NCBI RefSeq assembly: GCF_023634065.1
Contig: NZ_JALKCV010000002.1
Span: forward strand, 434,001 to 498,000
Direction of reading: 5' to 3'
DNA: 64,000 nt
Source: Microbulbifer litoralis
GTDB taxonomy: Bacteria > Pseudomonadota > Gammaproteobacteria > Pseudomonadales > Cellvibrionaceae
Positions 16,524 through 27,027 of the stretch are shown one piece after another (the stretch's first letter is position 1; each line of letters starts with the position of its first letter). The notes under the pieces are model-generated. The model was not told the DNA's origin. It saw only the letters and a list, made by a program, of their open reading frames with translations, and searched no databases. Made by a program: the position numbers and the translations under genes.

Positions 16524-18059
16524 TTATAGTGCATTTATCCAATTGATCAAGAGTTGTGGAAATACGCCGAACAGCAGCAGGGCCAGGGTCAGGGAGGCCA
16601 GCAGGGCGTGACCGGAGGCGGCGATCTGTACGCCGTTCCGCGCAGTGCCGGTCGCCTCCGTATCCCGCTGTACCATCGCCAATAGCAGCCGCAGGTAGTA
16701 AAAGAGGCCCAGCGCACTGCCGACCACCACCGCCGCCAGCAGCAACCAGAGCTGCCCCTGCACACCGGCGGCAAAAATATAGAACTTGCCGATAAAACCG
16801 ATGGTCAGCGGAATTCCCGCCAGCGACAGCAGCATGGCCGCCAGGCAGCAGGCCAGCCAGGGCGAGCGCCAGAAGAGACCGCGATAGTAGTCGCGGTGGA
16901 AGGGATCACTGCCGGAATCCGCCAGCGGACGGGAACCGCCGGGGGTCAGTTCGACCGCGCCGTCCGCGATCAGCCCCACCACCGCGAAGGCGCCCAGTGT
17001 GGTGATCATGTAGGCAACCAGGTAGTAGATCACGGCCTCAGTACCGAAGGCGCTGCCACCGATCAGCAGAGCCACGATCAGGTAGCCGAGATGGGCGATG
17101 GACGAGTAGGCCAGCAGGCGCTTGATGTTCGGCTGCATCAGCGCCAGCAGGTTGCCCGCCAGCATGCTCGCCACCGCCATGATGCCCAGCAACCCGGTCA
17201 GCGCGGGAACCGCAAACAGGTCGAGCCGGTCGAACAGCCGCAGCAGCAGGGCGACCACCGCACCCTTGCCGACAGTGGCGATCAGCGCGGTCACCGGTGT
17301 CGGCGCGCCCTGGTAGACATCCGGTGTCCAGATGTGGAACGGCACCAGCGACAGCTTGAAAGCCACCCCGATCAGCAACAGCGTAAGGCCTGCCAGCAGC
17401 AGCGATGGACCGCCTGCCATCGCGGCAACCGCGGCGGACACACCGGCAAAATCCAGTGCGCCGCTGGCGGCGAATACCATCGCGATACCGAACAGGGCCA
17501 GCGCTGTGGACAGTGCCGATAGCAGCAGGTACTTGAGCGCGGACTCCAGTGAATAGAGCTGGTCCCGCTGTGGCGAGCGGTCGCCGTTGACGGCGAAGCC
17601 CAGCAGCGGGTAGAGCGACAGGCCGATCAATTCCAGGGCGAGAAAAAAACTGGCGAAATGGCTGGCGAACACCAGGGTACAGGCGCCCAGCATCGTCAGC
17701 AGCAGCAGGATATAGAACTCCTCCGGGTAGCTGTCGGCCCAGGCCTTGCGATCACAGCGGTGTTTCAGGTAACTGAAGCCGAGAACCGTGATGGCGATGG
17801 CCGCCACCAGCAACAGCAGGCAGATAAACAGCGCCCTGTGGTCCACCTGCAGCAGTCCGGTGGACTGGATGGACGTCACCCCGCCGTCCAGCAGTCGAGC
17901 CACCTGGAAACAGGCGGCTGCCGCCGCGGCCAGTGTGGCCAGTGTGGTGAACAGCGCACCGCGGTGACCGCGGCGCAGGGCCACCTGCAGCAGCAGGAAG
18001 ACAATGCCGGCGCCCAGTACCAGCAGCGGCAGAATCGCGTGGAGCTCCAGTGCACTCAT
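16524..18059 (-). CDS. nuoN: NADH-quinone oxidoreductase subunit N
   Basis: A 511-residue antiporter-like membrane subunit of complex I with about 14 helices. It belongs to the proton-pumping arm. Conserved charged residues lie inside the membrane, including a Glu in FFLALELIGLSLYP and a Lys in LLIGVAFKLSLVPFH. It is the last gene of the operon and its start overlaps the nuoM stop by 4 bases (ATGA). No clear hairpin terminator follows. Confidence 0.95.
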   Translation of the reverse strand: MSALELHAILPLLVLGAGIVFLLLQVALRRGHRGALFTTLATLAAAAAACFQVARLLDGGVTSIQSTGLLQVDHRALFICLLLLVAAIAITVLGFSYLKHRCDRKAWADSYPEEFYILLLLTMLGACTLVFASHFASFFLALELIGLSLYPLLGFAVNGDRSPQRDQLYSLESALKYLLLSALSTALALFGIAMVFAASGALDFAGVSAAVAAMAGGPSLLLAGLTLLLIGVAFKLSLVPFHIWTPDVYQGAPTPVTALIATVGKGAVVALLLRLFDRLDLFAVPALTGLLGIMAVASMLAGNLLALMQPNIKRLLAYSSIAHLGYLIVALLIGGSAFGTEAVIYYLVAYMITTLGAFAVVGLIADGAVELTPGGSRPLADSGSDPFHRDYYRGLFWRSPWLACCLAAMLLSLAGIPLTIGFIGKFYIFAAGVQGQLWLLLAAVVVGSALGLFYYLRLLLAMVQRDTEATGTARNGVQIAASGHALLASLTLALLLFGVFPQLLINWINAL

Positions 18060-19663
18060 GGCGAAATACCCCGTTCGGGATTGGATGGCGGCCAGCGGGA
18101 ATCCGCGGCGTCGGCAACGGCCCCGGTATCGCCGGGCGGTGCGCCATACCGGTCGGGTGTTCCCGCAACGGTAGCGTCAATATGCTGCAGCGCATCGGCG
18201 ACGGCGGGACCGGCGGTATCGAAAACCCCCTGGGGCCGCAGGCCGAGAAATACCAGCAGCACCGCCAGTGAAAGCAGTGCCGCGGATTCCCGCGGTGCCA
18301 GGTCGGCCGGGGGCCCGCTATTCTGGTGCGGGGACCTTTCGCCACCGAAGAAAACCCGCTGCATCATCAGCAGCGCATACAGTGCCGCGCCCACCAGCCC
18401 GGTGGCGGCGACGGCGGTAATCCAGCGGCTGCTGGCAAAGCTGCCGGCCAGGACCAGGAACTCGGCGATGAAATTCCCCAGCCCCGGCAGGCCGAGAGAC
18501 GCCACCGCGAAGAACAGCGCGATGGCCGACAGCCTCGGCAGGTTGCCCCAGAGCCCGCCGAGCTCTCCCATATCGCGGGTGTGCAGCCGGTGTTGCAGCG
18601 CGCCCACCAGTGCGAACAGTGCCGCGGTACTGAGGCCGTGGGCAATCATCTGCATTACCGCGCCCTGGATGGCAATGGCATTCAGCGCGTAGAGCCCCAG
18701 CAGCACAAAACCCATATGGCTGACACTGGAGTAGGCCACCAGCCGCTTCATATCCCGCTGGGCAAAGGACATCACCGCGCCGTAGACCACGCTGGCCGCG
18801 CCGATCGACATGGCCACCGGCGCAAAGGCGAGGGAGGATTCCGGGAATAGTGGCAGGGTAAAACGCAACAGGCCGTAGGCGCCGGTTTTGAGCAGGATTG
18901 CCGCCAGCAGGATACTGCCCGCAGTGGGGGCCTGGGTGTGGGCGTCGGGCAACCAGGTATGCAGCGGCAGTGCCGGCAGTTTGACTGCAAAGGCGACAAA
19001 GAAGCCCAGCATCAGCCAGTAGCTGGTGGCCGGGGGCAGCCTGGCGGCGAGCAGCTCGCGGTAGTTGAACGTCAGTTGGCCGCTGGCGCTGTAGTGCAGG
19101 TAGACCAGCGCGACGATCGCGATCAGCATCAACAGGCTGCTGGCCTGGGTGAAAATAAAGAACTTGATTGCCGCAGGGATACGCTGCTCGTAGCCCCAGA
19201 CCGCGATCAGCAGCAGCATCGGTACCAGCATCACCTCCCAGAAGAAAAAGAACAGGAACAGGTCCATCGCGGTAAAGACTCCGGCGACGCCGGCCAGTGT
19301 CCACAGGTAGTTGAAGTAGAAGAAACCGCGGCGGAAGCCCACATCCCTCCAGGTGGCGATAAGACCGAACAGCCCCATCGCCAGGGTCAGCGCCAGCAGT
19401 AGGAAGCCGAGGCCGTCCAGCGCCAGGAAAAAAGTGATACCGAAACGCGGAATCCAGTTCAGCTGCAGGCTGTCCCACCAGAGGGGCGCCGACCCTGTCG
19501 CCGTAGCGATCCCCGTATGGTCGGCGTAACGCCCCAGCAGCGCGATGGCCAGCAGCAGGCTCAGCAGCGCGACCCAGCGGCTGGCGCCATCTTTCCAGTG
19601 TTCCGACAGCCACGCCAGGATACCGCCGAGAAACAGTACCGCGATGATTGCCAGTAGAGTCAT
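18056..19663 (-). CDS. nuoM: NADH-quinone oxidoreductase subunit M
   Basis: A 535-residue antiporter-like proton-channel subunit of complex I. Recognisable segments are FFFFWEVMLVPMLLLI with the essential membrane Glu, FVAFAVKLPALPLHTWLPDA with the channel Lys, and QRDMKRLVAYSSVSHMGF. It overlaps nuoL and nuoN by 4 bases on each side, so translation is coupled. Confidence 0.96.
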   Translation of the reverse strand: MTLLAIIAVLFLGGILAWLSEHWKDGASRWVALLSLLLAIALLGRYADHTGIATATGSAPLWWDSLQLNWIPRFGITFFLALDGLGFLLLALTLAMGLFGLIATWRDVGFRRGFFYFNYLWTLAGVAGVFTAMDLFLFFFFWEVMLVPMLLLIAVWGYEQRIPAAIKFFIFTQASSLLMLIAIVALVYLHYSASGQLTFNYRELLAARLPPATSYWLMLGFFVAFAVKLPALPLHTWLPDAHTQAPTAGSILLAAILLKTGAYGLLRFTLPLFPESSLAFAPVAMSIGAASVVYGAVMSFAQRDMKRLVAYSSVSHMGFVLLGLYALNAIAIQGAVMQMIAHGLSTAALFALVGALQHRLHTRDMGELGGLWGNLPRLSAIALFFAVASLGLPGLGNFIAEFLVLAGSFASSRWITAVAATGLVGAALYALLMMQRVFFGGERSPHQNSGPPADLAPRESAALLSLAVLLVFLGLRPQGVFDTAGPAVADALQHIDATVAGTPDRYGAPPGDTGAVADAADSRWPPSNPERGISP

Positions 19664-21495
19664 AGGACCACCAGTAGCGCGAGAAAGAGAACAGTGCCAA
19701 CCGCCAGAGTGGCGATATACCAGCGCACCTGGCCGTTCTGGGACACACTGACCAGGCCGTGGAGCTGCCGGCTGGCGGCGGCGGTGCCGCTGTAGAGGCG
19801 GTCGATTACGTCGTTTCGATTGAGCCGCGCCAGGGTTGTAAAGGGTTTTACCAGCAGCGTGTCGTAGAGTCGGTCAAAGCCCCAGCCGCTGTACCAGAAC
19901 CTGCCGAGTGCGGACTGTTCGCCCCTTGCCGGGTCATTGTAAAGGCAGGCCCACCAGGCCATGGCAATACCGGCCAGTGGCGCGGCAACGGCGATCGCCT
20001 CCACCCACAGCGGTGGGTGGCCCGCTCCGGCGGCGCCGAATACCGACTGCAGCGGCGGCGCCAGCAGCCCGCCCAATAGTGCCAGCACCGCCAGCATGCC
20101 CAGCGGCAGGACCATGGCGGTGTTGTTGGCATCCCTGCAATGGCTGCTGGCCTCCCCCTCGCGGCCGAAGAACACCAGGAACAGCAGGCGGAAACTGTAG
20201 AATCCGGTCACCAGCGCGCCCAGTACGCCGGCCAGCCAGATGCCGTTGAAGCCGTGATAAAAGTCCCAGGCACTGAGCAGTATGCGATCCTTGCTGTAGA
20301 AACCCGAGGTGAACGGCAGCGCGGCGAGGCAGGCGCAGCCGATCAGGAAACAGAAAAACGTAAACGGAATTTTTCGCCGCAGGCCACCCATCCGGAAAAT
20401 ATCCTGCTCGTGGTGCAGGCCCAGGATCACCGAGCCGGCGGCGAGAAACAGCAGCGCCTTGAAAAAGGCGTGGGTCATCAGGTGGAAAATGGCCCCGGAC
20501 CAGGCGCCTACCCCCAGGGCGAGAAACATGTAACCGATCTGGCTGATGGTGGAATAGGCCAGCACCCGCTTGATATCCGACTGTACCAGAGCGCTGCAGC
20601 CCGCCAGCAGCAGAGTCAGGGCACCGACGATGGCCACTGCACTCATGGCCATATCAGACAATGCGAACAGCGGATGCATACGCGCGATCAGGTAGACGCC
20701 GGCGGTGACCATGGTGGCAGCGTGGATCAGGGCGCTGACCGGCGTGGGGCCGGCCATCGCATCCGGCAGCCAGGTCTGCAGCGGCAGTTGCGCCGACTTG
20801 CCCACGGCACCGCCGAGCAACAACAACGCCGCCAGGGTGACTCTGGGATCGTTTGCCTGAACGGTGGACAGTGCACTGATCAACTCACCGATATCGAGCG
20901 TCGCAAATTCGGTAAACAGCAGGAACAGGCCGATCACCATGGCGGTGTCACCGATGCGGGTGACGACAAACGCCTTGCGCGCGGCGGCGCCATTGGCCGG
21001 ATCCCGGTACCAGAAGCCGATCAACAGGTAGCTGCACAGGCCCACGCCCTCCCAGCCCAGATACAGCAGCACCAGGTTGTCCGCCAATACCAGTAGCAAC
21101 ATGGCGCAGACAAACAGGTTCAGGTAGGCGAAATAGCGCTGGTAGCCGGCGTCGTCGCGCATATATCCGGTGGAGTAGAGATGGATCAGGAAGCCGACAC
21201 CGGTTACCACCGACAGCATCACCAGCGTCAGCCAGTCCAGGTGGAAACCGAAATCCAGTTGCAGGCCATCGACACTGAACCATTGCCACAGGGACAGGTT
21301 GAGTTCCGCTGCCGGGTTGCCGGCAAACTGCGTTGCGGCGAGGAAGGCTGTGAGTATTGCCGCCAGCCCGACACTGCCGACGCCGATAGCCGCGACGAGC
21401 TTCGGGGGCAGCGGCCGGTCACTGAACAGCGGTGTGGCGATCAACACCAGAAAGCCCAGTAGCGGGAGCATCGGTATCCAGGCGACAACGGTCAT
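19660..21495 (-). CDS. nuoL: NADH-quinone oxidoreductase subunit L
   Basis: A 611-residue proton-pumping subunit and the largest of the three antiporter-like proteins of complex I. Landmarks are YLGWEGVGLCSYLLIGFWY, the channel region GKSAQLPLQTWLPDAMAGPTPVSAL, and a long C-terminal amphipathic segment that runs along the membrane arm. It starts one base after the nuoK stop and overlaps nuoM by 4 bases. Confidence 0.96.
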   Translation of the reverse strand: MTVVAWIPMLPLLGFLVLIATPLFSDRPLPPKLVAAIGVGSVGLAAILTAFLAATQFAGNPAAELNLSLWQWFSVDGLQLDFGFHLDWLTLVMLSVVTGVGFLIHLYSTGYMRDDAGYQRYFAYLNLFVCAMLLLVLADNLVLLYLGWEGVGLCSYLLIGFWYRDPANGAAARKAFVVTRIGDTAMVIGLFLLFTEFATLDIGELISALSTVQANDPRVTLAALLLLGGAVGKSAQLPLQTWLPDAMAGPTPVSALIHAATMVTAGVYLIARMHPLFALSDMAMSAVAIVGALTLLLAGCSALVQSDIKRVLAYSTISQIGYMFLALGVGAWSGAIFHLMTHAFFKALLFLAAGSVILGLHHEQDIFRMGGLRRKIPFTFFCFLIGCACLAALPFTSGFYSKDRILLSAWDFYHGFNGIWLAGVLGALVTGFYSFRLLFLVFFGREGEASSHCRDANNTAMVLPLGMLAVLALLGGLLAPPLQSVFGAAGAGHPPLWVEAIAVAAPLAGIAMAWWACLYNDPARGEQSALGRFWYSGWGFDRLYDTLLVKPFTTLARLNRNDVIDRLYSGTAAASRQLHGLVSVSQNGQVRWYIATLAVGTVLFLALLVVL

Positions 21496-21496
21496 A

Positions 21497-21814
21497 TCAA
21501 CCTCGCAGTGCGTTCAGTTGATCGATATCCACCGTGTAACGGCGGCGGTAGAATTGCAGTACCAGCGCCAGCGCAATGGCGACTTCCGCGGCCGCCAGCG
21601 TGATGACAAACACAAACATCACCTGGCCGTCGGCATCGCTCCAGTGGGCCCCGGCCACGACAAACGCGAGTGCCGCGGCATTGGTGCATATCTCCACGCA
21701 CATCAGCATGAAAATGATATTGCGCCGCACCAGCAGTCCCGCGAGGCCCAGGCAGAACAGGACCGCCGCCAGTGATAAGCCGGTGTGCAGGGCGGGGATG
21801 GACTCAATCGGCAC
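21497..21814 (-). CDS. nuoK: NADH-quinone oxidoreductase subunit K
   Basis: A 105-residue, three-helix membrane subunit of complex I. The GTG at 21814 is preferred: GGGGAGG lies upstream on the minus strand and the product then matches NuoK length. A longer frame from 21934 would add about 40 unrelated residues. Family motifs are [13 protein letters not shown] with its conserved membrane Glu, ALAFVVAG and [17 protein letters not shown]. The start lies inside the end of nuoJ (11-base overlap). Confidence 0.93.
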   Translation of the reverse strand: MPIESIPALHTGLSLAAVLFCLGLAGLLVRRNIIFMLMCVEICTNAAALAFVVAGAHWSDADGQVMFVFVITLAAAEVAIALALVLQFYRRRYTVDIDQLNALRG

Positions 21815-22331
21815 CTTCCACCTCCCCGCTATCCGCGTGCCGCTGGCGAGCCAGGTGGAAGGCGCCCACCAGGCCGGCGAGCAGTAACATCGAGGCCAGC
21901 TCCACCGCCAGTACATATTGACTGAACAGTGCAATACCGACTTCCCTGGGGCCGATCGTGCCGGGCGTGCCAGCAGTGATGGCGCCGTCGCTACCCAGCA
22001 GAACGACCAACTGCACGAGCAGCACCGCGGAGAGAATCGCGGGCCCTGTCCAACTGCGCGGCTGCAGCCAGCGGCTCTCCTGTTCCACCGCCGCCGCGCC
22101 CTGGTTCAATATCATGATCACGAACACCATCAGCACCATGATGGCGCCCGCGTAGACGATGACTTCCAGTGCCGCCGCGAAGGGCGCGCCGTATTGATAG
22201 AAGATCACGGCCACCGCCAGCAGGGAGACAACCAGGTAGAGCAGCGCGTGCACGGCGTTGCGGTTGAAAATCACCATGGCAGTCGAGAGAATGGCGACGG
22301 TCGCGGTCAGGTAAAAACTGATGGTGCCCAT
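21804..22331 (-). CDS. nuoJ: NADH-quinone oxidoreductase subunit J
   Basis: A 175-residue membrane subunit of complex I with about five helices, including the conserved third-helix segment [19 protein letters not shown]. It lies between nuoI (77-base gap) and nuoK (overlapping). Length agrees with other gammaproteobacterial NuoJ. Confidence 0.94.
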   Translation of the reverse strand: MGTISFYLTATVAILSTAMVIFNRNAVHALLYLVVSLLAVAVIFYQYGAPFAAALEVIVYAGAIMVLMVFVIMILNQGAAAVEQESRWLQPRSWTGPAILSAVLLVQLVVLLGSDGAITAGTPGTIGPREVGIALFSQYVLAVELASMLLLAGLVGAFHLARQRHADSGEVEGAD

Positions 22332-22408
22332 TATTCTAATCCTCGGCCTGGATATTCAGTTCCTCTTGTCTTTGATAAAAGGGGGAGGCGTTTTCCGATA
22401 TTCCCCGA

Positions 22409-22924
22409 TCACAGGTTGAGGCTTTTGACATCGACAGGCCCTGCCTCGTTTTCCGCCTCGCCCTTACCCTTACCGTCAATGGCCTTGCCCGCGACATTGT
22501 AGAAACTGTATTCGTGGTATTTCCCCGGGCCGCTGATCAGCAGGTCCTCTTTCTCGTACACCATGCTCTGCCTGTCGTATTCACACATTTCGAAGTCCGG
22601 CGTCAGCTGGATGGCGTAGGTCGGGCAGGCGTCCTCGCACAGGCCGCACATAATGCAGCGTGAGAAATTGATGCGGAAAAATGCCGGGCGCCAGCGGCCG
22701 TCTTCATCCTCGGTTTTCTGCAGGGAAATACAGTCCGGCGGGCAGGCCACGGCGCAGAGGTTGCAGGCGACGCAGCGCTCCTCGCCGTCCGGGTCGCGGG
22801 TGAGCACAATGCGGCCCCGATAGCGGGGTGCCAGGTAGGGCTTCTGGTCCGGATACTGGACAGTGGCGGTGCGGGTGAACAGGTGGCGGAACACCAGCCA
22901 CATGCTGCGCAGCAGGCTAAGCAT
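22409..22924 (-). CDS. nuoI: NADH-quinone oxidoreductase subunit I (2x[4Fe-4S])
   Basis: A 171-residue peripheral subunit that carries clusters N6a and N6b and passes electrons towards NuoB. Two ferredoxin-type motifs are complete: [15 protein letters not shown] and [15 protein letters not shown]. It starts 12 bases after the nuoH stop. The Asp/Gly/Glu-rich C-terminal tail (VDVKSLNL end) is normal for the family. Confidence 0.96.
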   Translation of the reverse strand: MLSLLRSMWLVFRHLFTRTATVQYPDQKPYLAPRYRGRIVLTRDPDGEERCVACNLCAVACPPDCISLQKTEDEDGRWRPAFFRINFSRCIMCGLCEDACPTYAIQLTPDFEMCEYDRQSMVYEKEDLLISGPGKYHEYSFYNVAGKAIDGKGKGEAENEAGPVDVKSLNL

Positions 22925-22936
22925 GGCGGGCCTCCT

Positions 22937-23896
22937 TCATTGTTGCAGCCATAGCAGGACCCCGCCGGTCAGCAGCAGGTTGGCCAGCGAGAGCGGCAGC
23001 ATGACTTTCCAGCCGAAATGCATCAGCTGGTCGTAGCGTGGTCTCGGCAGCGCGGCGCGCAGCAGCACAAAGAGTGCGACCAGCAGCCCGGTCTTGAGCG
23101 CAAACCAGACTGCCGGTGGCAACCAGGGCCCCAGCCAGCCGCCCAGGAACAGGGTGGTGATCAACGATGAAACCAGAATCACCGACAGGTACTCACCGAC
23201 AAAGAACATGCCGAACTTCATCCCCGAGTACTCGGTGTGAAAGCCGGCCGTCAGTTCGTGTTCCGCCTCGGGCAGGTCGAATGGCAGCCGGTGGCTCTCG
23301 GCGATGCCGGCGACCAGGAATATCAGGAAACCGGCGAACTGCGGCAGCACGAACCAGCCGCCCTGCTGGGCCACGACGATTTCACGCAGGTTGAAACTGC
23401 CGGCCAGCATCACCACGCCCATCAGGCTGATCCCCATGAACACCTCGTAGGAGACCGTCTGCGCCGCGGCACGCAGGCCTCCCAGCAATGCGTATTTATT
23501 GTTGGAGGCATAGCCGCCGAGAATCACGCTGTAGACGGCCATGGACGACATGGCGAGGAAGAACAGCAACCCCACGTTCAGGTCGATTACGCCCACCATC
23601 GGCGAGACCGGAATCACCGCAAAGCCCAGCAGCATGGATGCCATGACGATGGTGGGGGCGAGAACGAAAACCGGGATATCGGCAAAGCGCGGTACAAAGT
23701 CCTCCTTGAAGAACAGCTTGATCATATCGGCGACCACCTGGAACAGGCCAAAGGGCCCGACCCTGTTGGGCCCGGGCCGGTCCTGCCAGAATCCCAGCAG
23801 CCGGCGCTCTCCCCAGGTGAGCAGGGCGGCCAGCAGCACCGCCGCGATGAGTACCCCGAAAATATTCAGCAGGGTTATCCAGATGGATGGGTTCAT
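22937..23896 (-). CDS. nuoH: NADH-quinone oxidoreductase subunit H
   Basis: A 319-residue membrane subunit at the foot of the quinone chamber. Conserved segments are [23 protein letters not shown] and the quinone-site loop [22 protein letters not shown], both intact. It overlaps the end of nuoG by 4 bases (ATGA). Confidence 0.96.
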   Translation of the reverse strand: MNPSIWITLLNIFGVLIAAVLLAALLTWGERRLLGFWQDRPGPNRVGPFGLFQVVADMIKLFFKEDFVPRFADIPVFVLAPTIVMASMLLGFAVIPVSPMVGVIDLNVGLLFFLAMSSMAVYSVILGGYASNNKYALLGGLRAAAQTVSYEVFMGISLMGVVMLAGSFNLREIVVAQQGGWFVLPQFAGFLIFLVAGIAESHRLPFDLPEAEHELTAGFHTEYSGMKFGMFFVGEYLSVILVSSLITTLFLGGWLGPWLPPAVWFALKTGLLVALFVLLRAALPRPRYDQLMHFGWKVMLPLSLANLLLTGGVLLWLQQ

Positions 23897-26730
23897 GGGC
23901 TTTCTCCGCCGTGGATCCGTTCGACCGCCGCCGGGCCGGGCAGGTGGCAGTCGAGGGATTCCAGCCCGGGCAGGCCGGCGGGGACACCGACAGTACCGCG
24001 GGGCAGGGTTGCGGATATCCGCGCTTCCACGGCGTAGTGTTCCGAGTCGATGCGAATTTGCAGCAGGTCGCCGTGCTGGATCTGCCGCTGTTCCGCGTCG
24101 CCGGCGCTGATCACCGCGTAGGGCTCGTCGATGACACTGGCGATTGCCGCAGCCCGCGCGCTCAGTTCGTCGGAGCCGAACATCCTGTGCAGCGGTACCA
24201 GCACCAAATCAGTTGCCGCGGAAAATGTTGCGGCTGCCTTTGTATTCTGTGGATGCCAGTCTTCCAGCGGTTGCGCTGCGCGTTCGATACGGCGGCTGCC
24301 CTGTGCACCCTTCCTCCGGCCGCCAACGCCCTGCAGGAATTTCTGGATCGACTGATTGGAATTCCAACCCGGAGACCAGATATTGGCCTGCAATGTCGTC
24401 CGGGCGGCATTCTGGATTCCCTCCATACTGAACACCATGGGGGCGTCCGGGTCGCGGTGCGGTGGCAGCTCGGCGACATGGTCGCGGGCCCGGATTGCGG
24501 TCCGGCCGCTGTAGCGGTGGCTCTGTCGCGCCACCTTCAGTCCGTCGATGCGATAGTGCTCGTCGGGGCCCAGCCCGGCCAATACGCCCAGTGCCGGAAA
24601 TTTGCCGGCCAGTGCGGCACTCAGTTCGTGGACGTGCTGGCAGCCGGCCAGTACATCGTTGCCCGGGTATTCTTCACAGGCCGCCGCGGCGTTTGCCAGC
24701 CAGCGCCAGCTCTCCTGAATAAAGCCCGCACCTTCGTAGACGGCGTAGAAGCGCTGGGCGATACCGCTGCTATTGATATAGCTGCCCTCCGACTCCGCCG
24801 TGGCGGCGGCGGGGAAAACCAGGTCCGCGTGCCTGGCGGTGGTGTTGAGCAGGGTATCCAGCAGTATCACCTCGTCGGCGCCGGCCAGCAGGGTGTCGAC
24901 GGTTCGGCGGTCGCAACGGCGATAGAGGTCGTTTTCCAGAATCACCAGAGTTGTGGGTGTATCCCCATCCCCCGCCCGCAGTTGTCCGGCAAGCTGCTCC
25001 AGTTGTCCGCCACCCGGTGGAAACAGCTGGGCAATTCCCAGGCTATTGACTTCCGGGCAGGCCAGGTAGAGGTCGCACTGTTCGCGGTCACCCTGTTCAC
25101 ATTCGGCGAGTGCGCAGGCAACGGCGGCGGCGCCGTTGACGATATCGACGCTGCGGTTGCCACAGCCGGAGACGATCAGCGGCCGCTGCGCCGCAGAGAG
25201 CCTTTCCGCTGCCCGCCGGGCGAGTTCCCGCAGGCTTTCCGGCAGCTCGGTCTGTTCGGGCTCATCGCGGCGCAGGAAACCCACAACAGCGGTGGCAAAG
25301 GACGCGGTCTGGTCTGCGGTGCAGTGCAGTATTTCGCTGGCAATCTCTTCCAGTGCCGGTGTGCCGGTGCCGATCAGTAGTACCGGGCTGGGGTTGCCGT
25401 CCAGCTGGCGCACCGAGGCGTCCTGCCAGAGTGGTATTTTCAGGTCGCGTGCCCGCTGTTTCTGCCGGTTGCGCGCAGCCTGTCGCACCGCCAGTGCGAT
25501 GCGCGGCGCGGTATTGTCGATATCCTCGCCGAGGATCAGCACGGCGTCGGCGCTCTCGATTTCGGGCGTGGTCGGGCTGTGGATGCGGGGATCCCGCTGG
25601 ACCCGGTCGACCAGGTGCAGCAGCTCCAGGTCGCGCCGGGCCAGGCCGCAGAAGAAATTGGCACCGCCGACCAGCTGGCGGAGGGCAAAGTTGTTTTCCA
25701 GGGAGCTGCGCGGAGACGCGATACCGATGAGGCGGCGTCGCCCCAGTTGCGCTGCAGCCAGTGTCTGCGCAAACCGGCCGACCGCATCCGCCGGTGGCAG
25801 GATCCGGTGAATTTTCTCGCCCGACCGGGCGGTGGATTCGATCAGCCGGTCCCCCCGGGCCGCGAGCACATTCTCCAGCCGGTGGTCGCTATTGACATAG
25901 TCATAGCCGAAGCGGCCGCGGTCGCAGAGAAAGTAGCCGTTGATATCGCGGTGGTACAGGTTGGTGACACGCCGCAGTATCGCGCGGCCGCCGTTGCCGG
26001 GTTCGCGGGCACCGGGCGCGGTATTGCAGCCCACGGCGCAGTGTTCGCAGATGGAGGGGGCCGTCTGCAGGTCCCACTTGCGCACGTAGTGCTGGCTGAA
26101 TGTCTTGTCGGTAAACACCCCGGTGGGGCAGACTTCCACCAGGTTGCCGCTGAAGCCGTTTTCCAGCATGCCGTCTTTCTGGCGGCCGAAATAGATCTGG
26201 TTGTTGCGGCCCAGGGATTCCAGGTCGCTGCCGCCGGCGTAGTCGCGATAGAAACGCGTGCAGCGGTAACAGGCGATGCAGCGGTTCATTTCGTGGTTGA
26301 TAAACGGGCCCAGGTACTGGTTGCGGTGGGTGCGCTTGCTGCCGCGGTAGCGGCGTTGCACATGGCCGGTCATTTCGGTCATGTCCTGCAGGTGGCACTC
26401 GCCGCCCTCCTCGCATACCGGGCAGTCGTGGGGGTGGTTGGTCATCAGGTCTTCGATGATGCCGCCGCGGAATTCCCGCGCGGCGTCGGCGATAACACTG
26501 TAGAGTCCGCCGTCCTTTACCGGTGTCATGCAACCCATGACCAGCTTGCCGTGCTGGTCTTCCGTATCCTTGTATTCGATTACCGCGCACTGCCGGCAGG
26601 CGCCGACCGATCCCATGGCCGGGTGCCAGCAGAAGTAGGGCAGGTTGATGCCCAGCGACAGGCAGGTGGCGAGCAGATTCTGTTCGCCGTCTACCTCGTA
26701 GTCTTCGCCATCGATGGTGATTGTCGGCAT
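23893..26730 (-). CDS. nuoG: NADH-quinone oxidoreductase subunit G
   Basis: A 945-residue peripheral subunit of complex I. The N-terminal part holds a [2Fe-2S] motif (CWHP...GACRQC...GCMTP), the His-containing [4Fe-4S] set ([12 protein letters not shown]) and a further cluster ([10 protein letters not shown]...CPTG). The extra N7 site of some bacteria is kept (CEHCAVGC...[10 protein letters not shown]). The rest is the molybdopterin-oxidoreductase-like fold without cofactor. Unlike every other junction of the operon, its start is separated from nuoF by 297 bases containing a large palindromic element. It overlaps nuoH by 4 bases. Confidence 0.95.
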   Translation of the reverse strand: MPTITIDGEDYEVDGEQNLLATCLSLGINLPYFCWHPAMGSVGACRQCAVIEYKDTEDQHGKLVMGCMTPVKDGGLYSVIADAAREFRGGIIEDLMTNHPHDCPVCEEGGECHLQDMTEMTGHVQRRYRGSKRTHRNQYLGPFINHEMNRCIACYRCTRFYRDYAGGSDLESLGRNNQIYFGRQKDGMLENGFSGNLVEVCPTGVFTDKTFSQHYVRKWDLQTAPSICEHCAVGCNTAPGAREPGNGGRAILRRVTNLYHRDINGYFLCDRGRFGYDYVNSDHRLENVLAARGDRLIESTARSGEKIHRILPPADAVGRFAQTLAAAQLGRRRLIGIASPRSSLENNFALRQLVGGANFFCGLARRDLELLHLVDRVQRDPRIHSPTTPEIESADAVLILGEDIDNTAPRIALAVRQAARNRQKQRARDLKIPLWQDASVRQLDGNPSPVLLIGTGTPALEEIASEILHCTADQTASFATAVVGFLRRDEPEQTELPESLRELARRAAERLSAAQRPLIVSGCGNRSVDIVNGAAAVACALAECEQGDREQCDLYLACPEVNSLGIAQLFPPGGGQLEQLAGQLRAGDGDTPTTLVILENDLYRRCDRRTVDTLLAGADEVILLDTLLNTTARHADLVFPAAATAESEGSYINSSGIAQRFYAVYEGAGFIQESWRWLANAAAACEEYPGNDVLAGCQHVHELSAALAGKFPALGVLAGLGPDEHYRIDGLKVARQSHRYSGRTAIRARDHVAELPPHRDPDAPMVFSMEGIQNAARTTLQANIWSPGWNSNQSIQKFLQGVGGRRKGAQGSRRIERAAQPLEDWHPQNTKAAATFSAATDLVLVPLHRMFGSDELSARAAAIASVIDEPYAVISAGDAEQRQIQHGDLLQIRIDSEHYAVEARISATLPRGTVGVPAGLPGLESLDCHLPGPAAVERIHGGESP

Positions 26731-26795
26731 TTTCGATCCGTTATCTTCTTTTCTATTCCCTTGGCGTCATCCCTGCATGCAAACGGGAGAGTATT

Positions 26796-27010
26796 GTAGG
26801 GTGCGCCGTGCGCACCGTTGACCGCATCCGTAAAGGTTGCCGAAGTTACGGTTCGCAAGGAGACTCCGGGGCGGCCCTGCTGTCGGGGAGTATTTGCTCA
26901 ACAGCCTCATCGGCAATCGTTTCACAAACAACCCCCGACAGCTGGGCCTTCACGTCCGGGCTCGATATTCTTTCTGACATCATCCGGGCGGTGTGCGCGG
27001 CGCACCCCAC
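26796..27010. repeat. GTAGGGTGCGCC palindrome family, copy 2, expanded, inside the nuo operon
   Basis: The left arm (GTAGGGTGCGCCGTGCGCAC, from 26796) and right arm (GTGCGCGGCGCACCCCAC, ending 27010) are the same as in the other copies, but about 165 bases lie between them instead of about 10. The interior has its own inverted repeat, GCTGTCGGGG (26879-26888) and CCCCGACAGC (26933-26942). It fills most of the 297-base nuoF-nuoG gap. I see no credible gene in it; short frames crossing it look spurious. Confidence 0.75.
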
Positions 27011-27027
27011 TCGGATCCCGAATCTCT

